From: Roseiconus lacunae
GTDB lineage: Bacteria > Planctomycetota > Planctomycetia > Pirellulales > Pirellulaceae
Assembly: GCF_008312935.1 (NCBI RefSeq)
Contig: NZ_VSZO01000053.1
Span: forward strand, 124,001 to 188,000
DNA length: 64,000 nt
Direction of reading: 5' to 3'
Shown here: positions 34,793-43,614 of the stretch, in pieces
Numbering within the stretch: position 1 is the first letter of the stretch
How the letters are laid out: the number at the start of each line of letters is the position of its first letter
The notes under the pieces: generated by a model
Database searches by the model: none
Seen by the model: only the letters and a program-made list of their open reading frames with translations
What the model was told of the DNA's origin: nothing
Made by a program: the position numbers and the translations under genes

Positions 34793-37051
34793 ATGGAAGT
34801 CTCCGCAGTGAAATCCAGTTCATACGCTCATCGTTTCCCGCTGCCAATTCGGCGTCAGTTTGCCAACGTGCTTGCTGCCGCAGGGATTGCCGTCGGGCAG
34901 GTATGTTTCTGGACTTCGTCGTCTACGCTTGCCGATTCTCCTCAGCCGCTAAGCGATCCGCCTGCACTGCAAGCGGACATTCCGGCAGAAGACACGAGTG
35001 ACGCAGCGGCGGGTTCGACAGCCGAGCCCTATGTGGTGTTCGTTGCTGAAGCAAAAGCGTTCACACGTTGTGGCCCCGGGCAAACGCACTATCGGACTGA
35101 TCCGCTGCGATTGGGGCAAGAGTTGGAAGTCTACGTCGAAACCGGTGATGGCTGGCTGGGCGTCCGGCCGACCGACGATAGCTTTTGCTGGATCTCAGGC
35201 GATTCGGTAAGGCTGGACAGCAATGGTCAAGTCGCGACCGTTTTGAAGGACAAGACGATCGCTTGGATCGGCACCAATCTAGGGCAAGCCAAACGCTATC
35301 GATGGCAGGTCCAGCTTCAGTCCGGTGAAGAAGTCACGGTGATCGAGGTCACCGACGGCGAATCGGAAGCGGGCGGGAAGTCTTGGCTTCGTATCGTGCC
35401 TCCGTCCGGCGAGTTTCGTTGGGTGCACCGTGATCAAGTCGCCGACTCGGCCGAATCGCTCGCCGCTGCAATCGCAAAGCGTGCCACTCAAACCAAAGTC
35501 GCTACCAAATCGTTGCCGCAACCGGTTCGGCAGGCTGCCGAGGTGAAGGCCGCTGAACCGAAGACTGCGACGCTGGAAGCGGGTTCCGGCGATCGCGAGT
35601 ACGCCCGGGGAGAACAGAAAAGGCAATCGGCATCCGAAAGCGACAACCCAGGCTTGAAGCTTGCGAGCGATGTCCCCGAACTGCGTCCTGTGCGAAAGCT
35701 CTCCGCGATGGAGACTGCTTCCCGTGAGGCATCGCCGAAGACAGTCGTGAAAGATCGGGCGATTCAGTTCCACCGCAATGCTCCGGCGGAGGAGTTTGAA
35801 GACCGTGGCGCCGTGATCGGTAGCGGTCTTAAAAAGAACTGGAGTCAGCCGAGCGGCGACAAGGTCGCAGCCGCGCTCGATTTTGATGGCGACTCGACAT
35901 CAGTCTTAAGCGACGAGCCGCTTTCCGAGTCACCTGCAGTGCCATCTGCCAATGGCGCCGCCGCGGCCGTTTCGGCGATCGCAACACCGCTGAGGAAAGT
36001 TTCCGATGTGGTTGCAAATTTCATTAGCCCACCGCGGATCGTTCAGATCGACACTCGTGATCAAGGTTCACTTGATCTTCAGCCGGCCCGCGATGCCCAG
36101 TGGACCTCCGGTCAGCAGCGTTTGGCTCAAGGTAACCTGGACCTGCCGGCGGTGGGCCAGCAGTGGCAGATTGAGCCCGGGCGGCGTTCGCCGGTTGAGC
36201 CAAATTATTTGCCGCCGCAGTCGCTAAGTTCTCTCGGGCAACCGCAGGTTAGCCAAGTTGGCGCGGTCAATGAGAATGCAGCCATCGTGCGTGCTGGCGG
36301 CTCTGGGTGGGGCCGGGCGGTGGCGTCGTCAAGCGTTGCGCCACGCAAAGGCGTGCGGGAGGTACGCGTCTCGCAGATCGCACGTGTCAGCGACGCGATG
36401 AGGGCGGCGAATGTGGACGAAGTCGATCGATGGCTGTCGAAGTTAATCGCCGAGACCGCGAGCGCGGATGAAATGGATCCGCTGATCCATCGCGCCGATG
36501 AATTGTTGCGAACTGGAGTGATTGCGAGCGCCAATCGTACCCGAGAGTTGTTGTCGCGTGCGCGTGAGTATCGCTATGTCGCGGCGCGTCGGGACGGTCC
36601 GACGATCGTTCGTGATGACGGTACAGGGTTGCAGCGACAGCCTGTCGCAACGGCGTCACCATTGGTAGTGCCCGCCTCGGCGGCGATGCCGCTGAAGGAA
36701 CTGCCTTCAAGTGAGTTGCCCGCTGGCCTATCGCCAACACCGTCTCATTCGACTGCGGATTCATTCTCGACGGGCGGTCAGCAAGTGCCCGACGCCAGTG
36801 CTGTCACTTCGAAGTCGCAGCCTGCCGAGCACGCAACCGGCTTTCTGGTGCAGGTGTATTCGTCTCGCCCTAACAGTCCGCCTTACGCGTTGACCGATGA
36901 GGCAGGGGTGACGATCGCGTATGTGACGCCTTATCCAGGAATCAATCTGCGCACGCATCTCAACAGTCGGGTCGCTGTGCAAGGGCAGCAGAAGTATCTC
37001 GAAGGAATGAACACGCCGCATTACTTGGTCGATCAAGTGTTGCGGCGTTAG
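34793..37051 (+). CDS. Large secreted protein with N-terminal SH3-like domains
   Basis: About 752 residues from ATG 34793. A basic N-terminus and hydrophobic segment (FANVLAAAGIAVGQVCFW) suggest a signal peptide or anchor. Two SH3-like modules follow: AKAFTRCGPGQTHYRTDPL with WLGVRPTDDSFCWISGDSV, and DKTIAWIGTNLGQAKRYRWQ with WLRIVPPSGEFRWVHRDQV (to about residue 225); these are of the type found in envelope or ligand-binding proteins. The middle (about 240-540) is low-complexity, Ala/Ser/Arg-rich and probably disordered. A folded C-terminal part includes ARVSDAMRAANVDEVDRWLSKL and a small beta domain YVTPYPGINLRTHLN. It stands alone, divergent from rpsB. Function unknown. Confidence 0.75.
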   Translation: MEVSAVKSSSYAHRFPLPIRRQFANVLAAAGIAVGQVCFWTSSSTLADSPQPLSDPPALQADIPAEDTSDAAAGSTAEPYVVFVAEAKAFTRCGPGQTHYRTDPLRLGQELEVYVETGDGWLGVRPTDDSFCWISGDSVRLDSNGQVATVLKDKTIAWIGTNLGQAKRYRWQVQLQSGEEVTVIEVTDGESEAGGKSWLRIVPPSGEFRWVHRDQVADSAESLAAAIAKRATQTKVATKSLPQPVRQAAEVKAAEPKTATLEAGSGDREYARGEQKRQSASESDNPGLKLASDVPELRPVRKLSAMETASREASPKTVVKDRAIQFHRNAPAEEFEDRGAVIGSGLKKNWSQPSGDKVAAALDFDGDSTSVLSDEPLSESPAVPSANGAAAAVSAIATPLRKVSDVVANFISPPRIVQIDTRDQGSLDLQPARDAQWTSGQQRLAQGNLDLPAVGQQWQIEPGRRSPVEPNYLPPQSLSSLGQPQVSQVGAVNENAAIVRAGGSGWGRAVASSSVAPRKGVREVRVSQIARVSDAMRAANVDEVDRWLSKLIAETASADEMDPLIHRADELLRTGVIASANRTRELLSRAREYRYVAARRDGPTIVRDDGTGLQRQPVATASPLVVPASAAMPLKELPSSELPAGLSPTPSHSTADSFSTGGQQVPDASAVTSKSQPAEHATGFLVQVYSSRPNSPPYALTDEAGVTIAYVTPYPGINLRTHLNSRVAVQGQQKYLEGMNTPHYLVDQVLRR

Positions 37052-37087
37052 TGTCGTCTTTCGGTTCGAATCGAGAGTCTCCGGCTG

Positions 37088-37184
37088 TAGCGGAAGCCGC
37101 GGGGACTTTCTGTTTTGTCGCGACTGAGTCTTGTTCCGAATCGTTGACGGGGCATCGGCCGAAACGCTCGGCGCGTTCCGCTAC
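37088..37184 (+). repeat. Dispersed palindrome, family 2 (complete unit)
   Basis: The left arm GTAGCGGAAGCCGCGGGG (37088) and the right arm ending GCGCGTTCCGCTAC (to 37184) are inverted copies with GGCCGAAACGCTCGG beside the right arm. Family 2 is unrelated in sequence to family 1. Confidence 0.7.
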
Positions 37185-37196
37185 TAAGTCAACCTC

Positions 37197-37222
37197 GTAG
37201 CGGAAGCCGCGGAGGCTTTCGG
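37197..37222 (+). repeat. Family 2 left arm
   Basis: GTAGCGGAAGCCGCGGAGGC followed by TTTCGG. It is nearly identical to the arm at 37088 and to that at 53533. Confidence 0.7.
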
Positions 37223-37280
37223 TGATGCCGCGATTACATCATGGCCGAAGCCGATTGGCGCGTTTTAACCGGGGCAGGTT

Positions 37281-38093
37281 CTAACAGTGCAGAGGTAACG
37301 CGTGACTGAGGTAGGCACGGGTGTGATCGAGCAAGCTATCGTAGCCTAGGTGTTCAACATCTTCGCCGATCAATTCGACTTCCAGGGGACCCTGGTATCC
37401 GTTGCGGAACAGTAGATCCATGAGGTCAGTCAATGGAACGCGCCCGTCACCAAGCAGGCAGCGATTCATTTCACCGTGCGGGCAATGTCGGCCGTCGCCA
37501 AGTTGAACCAAGTGCAGGTGCGGGACGATGTCGGCGACCGCGTGAGCGATATCGCATTCCATCCCCAAATGGTAAGTGTCAAGCACGAGACCCAGCGCTG
37601 GATTGTCAACTCGCTCGATGATGTCTAGCGTCGCATCGAAATCGTTGACGAAAGACCATTCTTCACCGCAACCGGGGTGAAACGGTTCGATCGCAACCTT
37701 AACTCCATGTTCCGAAGCGACTGCGGCGATACGGCAGAGCGCTTGGTAGAGCACGCGGCGGAGGTGGTTCTTGATGTGATTATTCTTGCCGCCGGCAAGG
37801 ATAATCACCGTTTCGGCACCCAATTCGGCGGCTTGAATCACCGCTGCGATGGCGTCCGAAACGGCGTCTTCGAATGTCCTACCGTCACTCCCGGTGAACC
37901 CTCCGGCCCATGAAAGTGAAGTCGCGGCCATCGAGTATTCGGCAAGCAACTCCGCTGCACGTTCGACGCCAAAGTCTTCGACTTTCGGTCGATACAATCC
38001 GATGCCGCGGAACCCACGCTCGTAGTACGCGTGGACGTCTGCTTCCAAATCCCAACGCAAGGTTGATATTTGGCTGACAGATAACTTGTTCAT
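37281..38093 (-). CDS. Sugar phosphate isomerase/epimerase-like TIM barrel protein
   Basis: A 270-residue protein of the xylose isomerase-like / AP endonuclease 2 fold. Strand ends carry the likely metal ligands: VAIEPFH (Glu), LVLDTYHLG (Asp and His), HLVQLGDG (His/Asp) and LEVELIGED (Glu). The start MNKLSVSQISTLRWDLEAD fits the first strand. The substrate is not predictable; such proteins in this group act on inositols, keto sugars or related compounds. It is convergent with the SH3-like protein gene, with family 2 repeats between them. Confidence 0.85.
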   Translation of the reverse strand: MNKLSVSQISTLRWDLEADVHAYYERGFRGIGLYRPKVEDFGVERAAELLAEYSMAATSLSWAGGFTGSDGRTFEDAVSDAIAAVIQAAELGAETVIILAGGKNNHIKNHLRRVLYQALCRIAAVASEHGVKVAIEPFHPGCGEEWSFVNDFDATLDIIERVDNPALGLVLDTYHLGMECDIAHAVADIVPHLHLVQLGDGRHCPHGEMNRCLLGDGRVPLTDLMDLLFRNGYQGPLEVELIGEDVEHLGYDSLLDHTRAYLSHALPLHC

Positions 38094-38358
38094 CCGTGTT
38101 TGACCAATCAGGTAACGATCCCCGCTTGGCTAAATCACCCAAGCGGCCAGTGCTGGACGCGATTGTAATACATCACCCGCCCCAGCGATGCGCGAACCAT
38201 TTGATGTCAAAACACTTTTTTCAAAAGTCTATCGGACGCCTTCGAATTTGTAGCTTGCTCGGCATGAAGACCTCGCGGTCAACAGCGAGGAAGAAAAACT
38301 GTGCAGCATCTGCGTGTCGCAGTCGCAACTCTAGGGCAGTCCAGCGTTAGCTGTGGTT

Positions 38359-39861
38359 TCATCGTTCATCGTCGGCAGAAGCGTCGGACTGTTGTGACGC
38401 AATCAGTTGATCAAACAAACGCTGCGCTTCGCTGGGACGCATGGTCATCAGGTCGACAAATCGTGGAGGCGGATCGACATCTTGCCACCAGCGATCGAAT
38501 GGCTGACGGTATGGCGGTTTCTTGGGTGGACCAGGATCTTGTTTCACCCAGTCGTCGGACCACCAGCCACGTTTCGCCCTCGTCAGTTCCTTATCGGGAT
38601 CGACCAAGCATTTCGGACGGCGCCCGTTCAGCGACACAAGATGCAAAGCATAGACATTGGCATTGGAGACACCGATCGATTGTGCCATTGATCGAAGTTG
38701 GACGGCCGCTTGGCGGACCAGCTCAGGATCACGCGGTGCCCGTCTTAACTGGTTTGGCGTCATTACAAAGTTTGCGGGAACGAACAAATGGTCATCGCCG
38801 GTTTCAATGCGAAACCAGGTGAGGCAATCTTTGTGTCGCAACATCATTCGCCAAGAAAACCGTTGCCCTCGTTCGTTCCAGCTGGCATTTCCGGGAAGTA
38901 GCCATGGTCGAACCGGAAGCAACAACTGAACTGTGACATAGACAAACGCAAGCACAACGCCCGCTAAATGCCGAGGACCGATCGCCGCGACCACTCGCGT
39001 CGGTCGGTCGACTCTTACCACGTCTGCGTTCGCTATCCCCAATCGTCTTTGTGCCAACGATGAAATTCGATACGTGAAATTTGAAATGGCGTTCGAAGAG
39101 AAAAACACCCACATCGTCGCCAACATAAACCAGGGGAAGACACCGATCGTGAAGATCGTTGCGTTCGTGAGGTGGAACACCAGTGCGGCGGTGATCGCGA
39201 AGGATCGTGTTCGACGAAAGTAAAGCCCCGGTATAATCAACGCATCGAATAGCAGGCCGCCCCATGCGATGAACAGATTCATGTGTGGGAGTGCCATCAC
39301 CGATCCAATCAACGGTGTGTCGACACGGGACCGAACCCAAAGTTCGGTGGGGAGTCCACACAGCCAGTCCTGGTCGAGTTTTGCGATGGCACCGAAGGCA
39401 TATGGCAACCCGAGTTGGAACCGGACAAGCCACCACTGCCAACGGCGGATCGCTTGCGGGCCGCCGCAATTGCCCCTCAACCAATGATCGACTGACAGTT
39501 GTCTCGCCATCGGCAGAAACACACTAACAAGCGCCACGCAGGCAAGTAGATAATCGTGGTTGTTGTATATCTGGCGTTCACTGACCAAGACGAACGCCAT
39601 CGAAAACGCGAGTATCGCCGCGCTAATTGGCGTGATGAACCCGATCGCAAAAAAGACCGCCGCAAGACGTGTCAATTGAAAGTGCCACCACATCCCATCG
39701 CCGGGCCATGGTTGAACCCATTCCAGTCCGGCGTACTTGAATAGAAATCGCGGCTGCTGAAAGAACACACGCCAGCGATCATCGGCAAGGTATCCGCTGG
39801 CCCAAAACCAATAAGTGACACCGACCAGTACGCGCAGCCATGCTAGTGGCAGCGCCGTCAT
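38359..39861 (-). CDS. HTTM-domain (gamma-carboxylase-like) membrane protein
   Basis: About 500 residues from ATG 39861 (MTALPLAWLRVLVGVTYW); the frame is open to a TTG at 40026, so a longer start is possible. It has the horizontally transferred transmembrane (HTTM) fold related to vitamin K-dependent gamma-carboxylase. Landmarks: multiple hydrophobic segments, WHFQLTRLAAVFFAIGFITP, the conserved-looking SERQIYNNHDYLLACVALV and MARQLSVDHW, and FHLTNATIFTIGVFPWFML. The C-terminal 180 residues are soluble (WRMMLRHKDCLTWFRIETGDD). The bacterial role is unknown; carboxylase activity is not implied. The 3' end is next to a half unit of repeat family 1. Confidence 0.8.
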   Translation of the reverse strand: MTALPLAWLRVLVGVTYWFWASGYLADDRWRVFFQQPRFLFKYAGLEWVQPWPGDGMWWHFQLTRLAAVFFAIGFITPISAAILAFSMAFVLVSERQIYNNHDYLLACVALVSVFLPMARQLSVDHWLRGNCGGPQAIRRWQWWLVRFQLGLPYAFGAIAKLDQDWLCGLPTELWVRSRVDTPLIGSVMALPHMNLFIAWGGLLFDALIIPGLYFRRTRSFAITAALVFHLTNATIFTIGVFPWFMLATMWVFFSSNAISNFTYRISSLAQRRLGIANADVVRVDRPTRVVAAIGPRHLAGVVLAFVYVTVQLLLPVRPWLLPGNASWNERGQRFSWRMMLRHKDCLTWFRIETGDDHLFVPANFVMTPNQLRRAPRDPELVRQAAVQLRSMAQSIGVSNANVYALHLVSLNGRRPKCLVDPDKELTRAKRGWWSDDWVKQDPGPPKKPPYRQPFDRWWQDVDPPPRFVDLMTMRPSEAQRLFDQLIASQQSDASADDER

Positions 39862-40315
39862 CGGCCGAGCGGCTCTCTGGATCGATTGGTGGTTTCGAAG
39901 GTGCGAGATCCGACCGATCAAGGCAGGTCGTCCAATAAGAATAGCCGGTGGATCGATTCCACCGGCCTTGGTGAGTTGGAAATGATAAAGTCGAACGTGT
40001 TTCGCGCTATCAGCGAAGCTTCGCAATCACCGTGGCAAGAACTCGAACTGAGTTCTCTGCTCAATTCGGTGTCTTGATCACAGCGAAGAGACGCTTTTCT
40101 AAATCACTCTCGGAACTGATCAACGTCGAAGGCGTCAGCGGGCCAACCATCGGAGAGAATTTTTAACCGGAACGCTTCACTCGACCGTCGGGTGAAGTGC
40201 CACGGAAAAACGGATCAGAGTCGCGGAGTGCCGCAGACTCGAACTCCTTCGACGGTCAATTACCCAGGTAGTAACCGCGGCTAAGGCCGAGCGGCTGATC
40301 GAGTCACCGCGCGTG
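39862..40315. other. Region between the Met-rich protein gene and the HTTM gene
   Basis: A 454-base gap on the minus-strand path. It may hold the HTTM promoter and an alternative N-terminus (from 40026). GTAACCGCGGCTAAGGCCGA at 40271 and GCGGCTGATC are one degenerate arm of family 1 (minus orientation). Confidence 0.4.
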
Positions 40316-42025
40316 CTAATTGTTCATCAATGCTTCCAGCCCAGCATCTGCCGCCGGTGCCGCCGAGTCATCTGCGGGCGGTTGTGGATCGGCGTTCTCT
40401 TCAGGAGCACCCAAAAAGAACGGTTGGTCGGTGGTGGCCTTTTTCGTAACTGATTTGCCTTCCGCCAGAGCCGTCAACGTCTCGATTTGTTCGGTCAGTT
40501 TCTTCGAAAACTCACGAGCAGTGCCGACCGATTTGTCGTTCAGCGCCGTTTGTACGTCGATCATGGCTGAAACCCATGCCTTCACGCTTTCCATTTCCCC
40601 CGGTGGCGTTGCGGCAAGCAACCCGGCGGCTTCTTGCGGGTTCGGGAGAGATTCGGGGTCGGTGATTGCATCCGGCTTTCCGGTTAGTCCGAGCACGATT
40701 TGCTGGAGAGCGAAATTCAGTTTCTTTCGCGTCGCGACAACTTCCGGAGGTTGTGGTTTTTCAAGCGATCGCATGCCCATCCCCATCCCCATGCCCATCA
40801 TCATCGACATCGGGTCCATCTGGTCTTCCATTTCCATCATGCTACCGTCCATGCCGCCCATCATTTCGTCATAGCCAGCATCCATGTTCATCATGTCCAT
40901 GCCAGCCATGCGACGGTTCGGCTGTGTCGCCAACTCGGTTTGTTTCAGGAACGATTCGGGTGGCGACGGCTGGGATTGGCTCGTCATCTTCTTTTCCATT
41001 CGCTCCAGTCGATCGATTTCACTCTTGAAGGATTTCAATACTCGACCGGCCCACTTCTGAAGGACTTCGTTGGTCTTGACATCCGCTGCGGTCAATTTTC
41101 CGGGCAATCCGGCCAAGGCGGCTGCGGAGTGTAGACCGATCAAGTTGGGTTGGGCATCGTTAGTGCTGATGCTAACGAATTGCTTTCCGATTGACGCATC
41201 CTCGCTGATGTAAGTCAGGATGCTAACGGCGTATCGCTGCAAGAAGGCGTGGGCAAGTGGATCGCGTCCCGACGGCGGATCGGAAGCGAGCAATGCTTCC
41301 ATTGCTTGTTTGATTTCGGCCAGCATGCCTTCGTCGAACCGGGCGATAGGTGTGTAGCGAGCGTATCGTTCCAGGCCCTGAAGCGCGGCGGCGCGAACAC
41401 CATCGGGAGCCGATTCATCCATGTAAATCTGCTTCATGTCTTCGCCGACAAATGGGTACGGTTGTGGCACCCCGCCTCGCTGTCCAGCCGGCCGAGCCAA
41501 ACGCGAGATAAAAGTGATTGCGTTGACACGCGCCGGCGGCTGGTAGTTTCCCATCGCGACTCGCTTCATACCTTGATAAAGCCAGTTCATCGCGCGGTTC
41601 GTTCCCGCAGTCGGCGAACGCATCGCCCGGGTCGTGACGTTGTAAGCCGGGGCCATGATGTCATTGATTTCGTGCAACGCATCGGGCTGCGTGATTTTCG
41701 CTGGGATGTACTGTCCGTAAAAACGTCCAAACACCGCCATCTCGTTGGCAGGGACAGACGAAATGTCATCCATCGTTAGAAACATCCGAGTCCGCCGCTC
41801 AATCGTTGTGACGTTCTTGTCAATCAATTCCTCAACTTCGAGCACTTCATACTTAGGGGCTTGCCCGCTGGCATTGCTTGCCAAAACGGCGAAAGCGGCG
41901 AGCATGCCAAGCGTCAACATCGCCAACAAATAGCTCTGACGGCTCGTTTGCGACGACGCTGTTGCCGCCTCGGCCTTCGCTTGCGCGGGTGAGCGGTGGG
42001 GCAGATTGCTAGAAGGACTGGTCAT
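40316..42025 (-). CDS. Membrane-anchored protein with helical repeats and a Met-rich segment
   Basis: About 569 residues from ATG 42025. A Ser/Ala-rich start is followed by one membrane helix (YLLAMLTLGMLAAFAVLA, about 32-50), so the rest is probably outside the cytoplasm. The middle is helical and HEAT-like (GVRAAALQGLERYARYTP, DPLAHAFLQRYAVSILTYI). A strikingly Met-rich run (about 380-420) includes MAGMDMMNMDAGYDEMMGG and DPMSMMMGMGMGMGM. The C-terminus is Ala/Asp-rich. I do not recognise a family. Met-rich segments in other proteins bind copper, but that is only an analogy. It is a single gene. Confidence 0.7.
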   Translation of the reverse strand: MTSPSSNLPHRSPAQAKAEAATASSQTSRQSYLLAMLTLGMLAAFAVLASNASGQAPKYEVLEVEELIDKNVTTIERRTRMFLTMDDISSVPANEMAVFGRFYGQYIPAKITQPDALHEINDIMAPAYNVTTRAMRSPTAGTNRAMNWLYQGMKRVAMGNYQPPARVNAITFISRLARPAGQRGGVPQPYPFVGEDMKQIYMDESAPDGVRAAALQGLERYARYTPIARFDEGMLAEIKQAMEALLASDPPSGRDPLAHAFLQRYAVSILTYISEDASIGKQFVSISTNDAQPNLIGLHSAAALAGLPGKLTAADVKTNEVLQKWAGRVLKSFKSEIDRLERMEKKMTSQSQPSPPESFLKQTELATQPNRRMAGMDMMNMDAGYDEMMGGMDGSMMEMEDQMDPMSMMMGMGMGMGMRSLEKPQPPEVVATRKKLNFALQQIVLGLTGKPDAITDPESLPNPQEAAGLLAATPPGEMESVKAWVSAMIDVQTALNDKSVGTAREFSKKLTEQIETLTALAEGKSVTKKATTDQPFFLGAPEENADPQPPADDSAAPAADAGLEALMNN

Positions 42026-42939
42026 GCCAATTCCGTTTACTGGTGACGAGTTGATTAGTGGCGAGCGGTGGATGAATAGAAGCGTCGGGCGAGGCCATAG
42101 ACACCGCGGCGACGCATTATCCACTGATACAACGAGTGACGTCAAACAAAATTAGGCCGAACCGCTCCAGATAGCCAAGTCACGGGCCGATTTTTTCGCC
42201 CCTAACTCAGTTCCGATCGGGAAAATTAGCTTCGATTTCGCTTCTCTGTTCCGACTCGCCTGGTTTTGGCGGACGGCGACGCACCCACCGATCGAGGGCC
42301 GAACTGCGCCCAAAACCAATCAATCTAACGTCGCTGGAGACACAAAAACCTAACGAATTGCGACCTGTTTGATTTTGCGGCTGAAGTACCCCCTGCCCGA
42401 TTTGAACGAGCGTCTCAGGCGGAAAAGCCTGATGTCCTAGGCCAACTAGACGAAGGGGGCGTCGATTGAAGAGCACTCGGCGAGAACCGCTGGATTTGCA
42501 CCGGAAACTGTTTACGACCCGCCGAAATTGCTCCGGCGAACGGTTCCCTCGCGACTCTCATTTTGCGGCTCTGATCGGAAAACGCAGAAATATAGCGACC
42601 GTTCGCGTAACGGCGAAGGTTACAGACCCTGGTCTGTCGACTGTTTTTCAATCATCGACGCGGTTGAAGCGGTCGCCGATGGCGAAATCGCGGCATGCCC
42701 GGCGTTTGTGCGTCATTCGCCGGCGCAGACACGCTCGGGAAACATCGGCGGACGAGTGCAAAGTTCGGTTACGGCGTCTAAATCCCCTCAATCGCTTCAC
42801 ACTAGCGAAGAATCCTTCGTTAAACTGAAGGGAAATCGTGAAACAGTCGAACTTGATCTAGGGGTCAAGGAAAGGATTTCTCTACGATGCGAACGGATTG
42901 GACCTCGGTCACGTCGCCTCCTTTGCAGGGAAACTCACT
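42026..42939. other. Intergenic region with a tRNA-like gene
   Basis: A 914-base gap between the Met-rich protein gene (minus) and the GYF_2-like gene (plus). It holds the tRNA at 42387-42460 on the minus strand. The remaining sequence shows nothing I can name; short open frames across it do not look real. Confidence 0.5.
42387..42460 (-). tRNA. tRNA-Glu-like gene with an unusual anticodon arm
   Basis: Read on the minus strand, 74 nucleotides fold as a tRNA. The 7-bp acceptor stem GCCCCCT/AGGGGGT has one G-U pair; a Glu-type D arm GTCTAGTTGGCCTAGGAC, a 5-bp T stem and T loop TTCAAAT follow. The anticodon arm TCAGG/CCTGA closes an 8-nucleotide loop CTTTTCCG instead of 7; if C-G at its base also pairs, the loop has 6. 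The variable region has only 3 bases. A TTC anticodon for glutamate is inferred. CCA is not encoded. It may be a functional variant or a decaying copy. Confidence 0.6.
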
Positions 42940-43158
42940 ATGTCGGCAAAATGGTTCTACATGGCCAGCGGATGGCTGCGGAAGGCACGTCGAATTGGTC
43001 CAATCACCGAGGCGGATCTTTTAGCCCGGATTGATAAGGGCGAAATCAGCCCGGAGACGCTGGTTCAGAGTGCGAAGACACGAAACAAGTGGATTCCGAT
43101 GAACAAGATTAAACCCGCGATGGAACGCTGGCGGCGTTCTCACCCCGACAAGGTTTAG
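42940..43158 (+). CDS. GYF_2-like (DUF4339) mini-protein
   Basis: A 72-residue protein from ATG 42940; the open frame 14 codons further upstream has no support. The pattern WFYMASGWLRKARRIGPITEADLLARIDKG, then LVQSAKTRNKWIPM matches the GYF_2 domain (aromatic start, GP in the middle, then W near the end), known in bacteria as a small protein-binding module usually fused to membrane domains. Here it stands alone, which is unusual. A basic tail (KIKPAMERWRRSHPDK) follows. No operon partner lies nearby; the next gene starts 456 bases later. Confidence 0.65.
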   Translation: MSAKWFYMASGWLRKARRIGPITEADLLARIDKGEISPETLVQSAKTRNKWIPMNKIKPAMERWRRSHPDKV

Positions 43159-43614
43159 CAAATCCGTTTAGCAATTCCGTTCAGTAATCGCAAAGCTGTG
43201 GGAGGGTCGCGAACAAGCTTGCGACGCCGCGGGGAGGGGCAATCTGTCAACCGAGCCGATCAACCTCACCCAACAATTCCTCCCGAAGGTAAAGGATGAT
43301 GTGTAGATACCAATGCCCTTCGGTAGACTTGCTTGATTAACAAGTCGCTTGAACCGCCAGACCGACACTCGATGTTTGCTTCGCGTCGATTGTGACGCCG
43401 ATTTTTAAATCGCTTACCTTTGCGGTGTGATTCCGGCTAAGCTAAAGCATTCGTCGAAATCGAAGCCATTTGTCAGTCTCATCAACCGCTGCTGGTTTGT
43501 TCCGGTTGCCGCACACGACTTGGGACAAAACCACTTGGCGAAATCCAAATTCAGATTTTGACGAAGCACAATTCAGGTTGAACGACAGACACTTTATCTA
43601 ATCGGAACCTTCGA
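43159..43614. other. Intergenic region
   Basis: A 456-base gap. It contains a small inverted repeat TCGCGAACAAGCTTGCGA near 43207 and otherwise nothing I can name. Confidence 0.4.
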
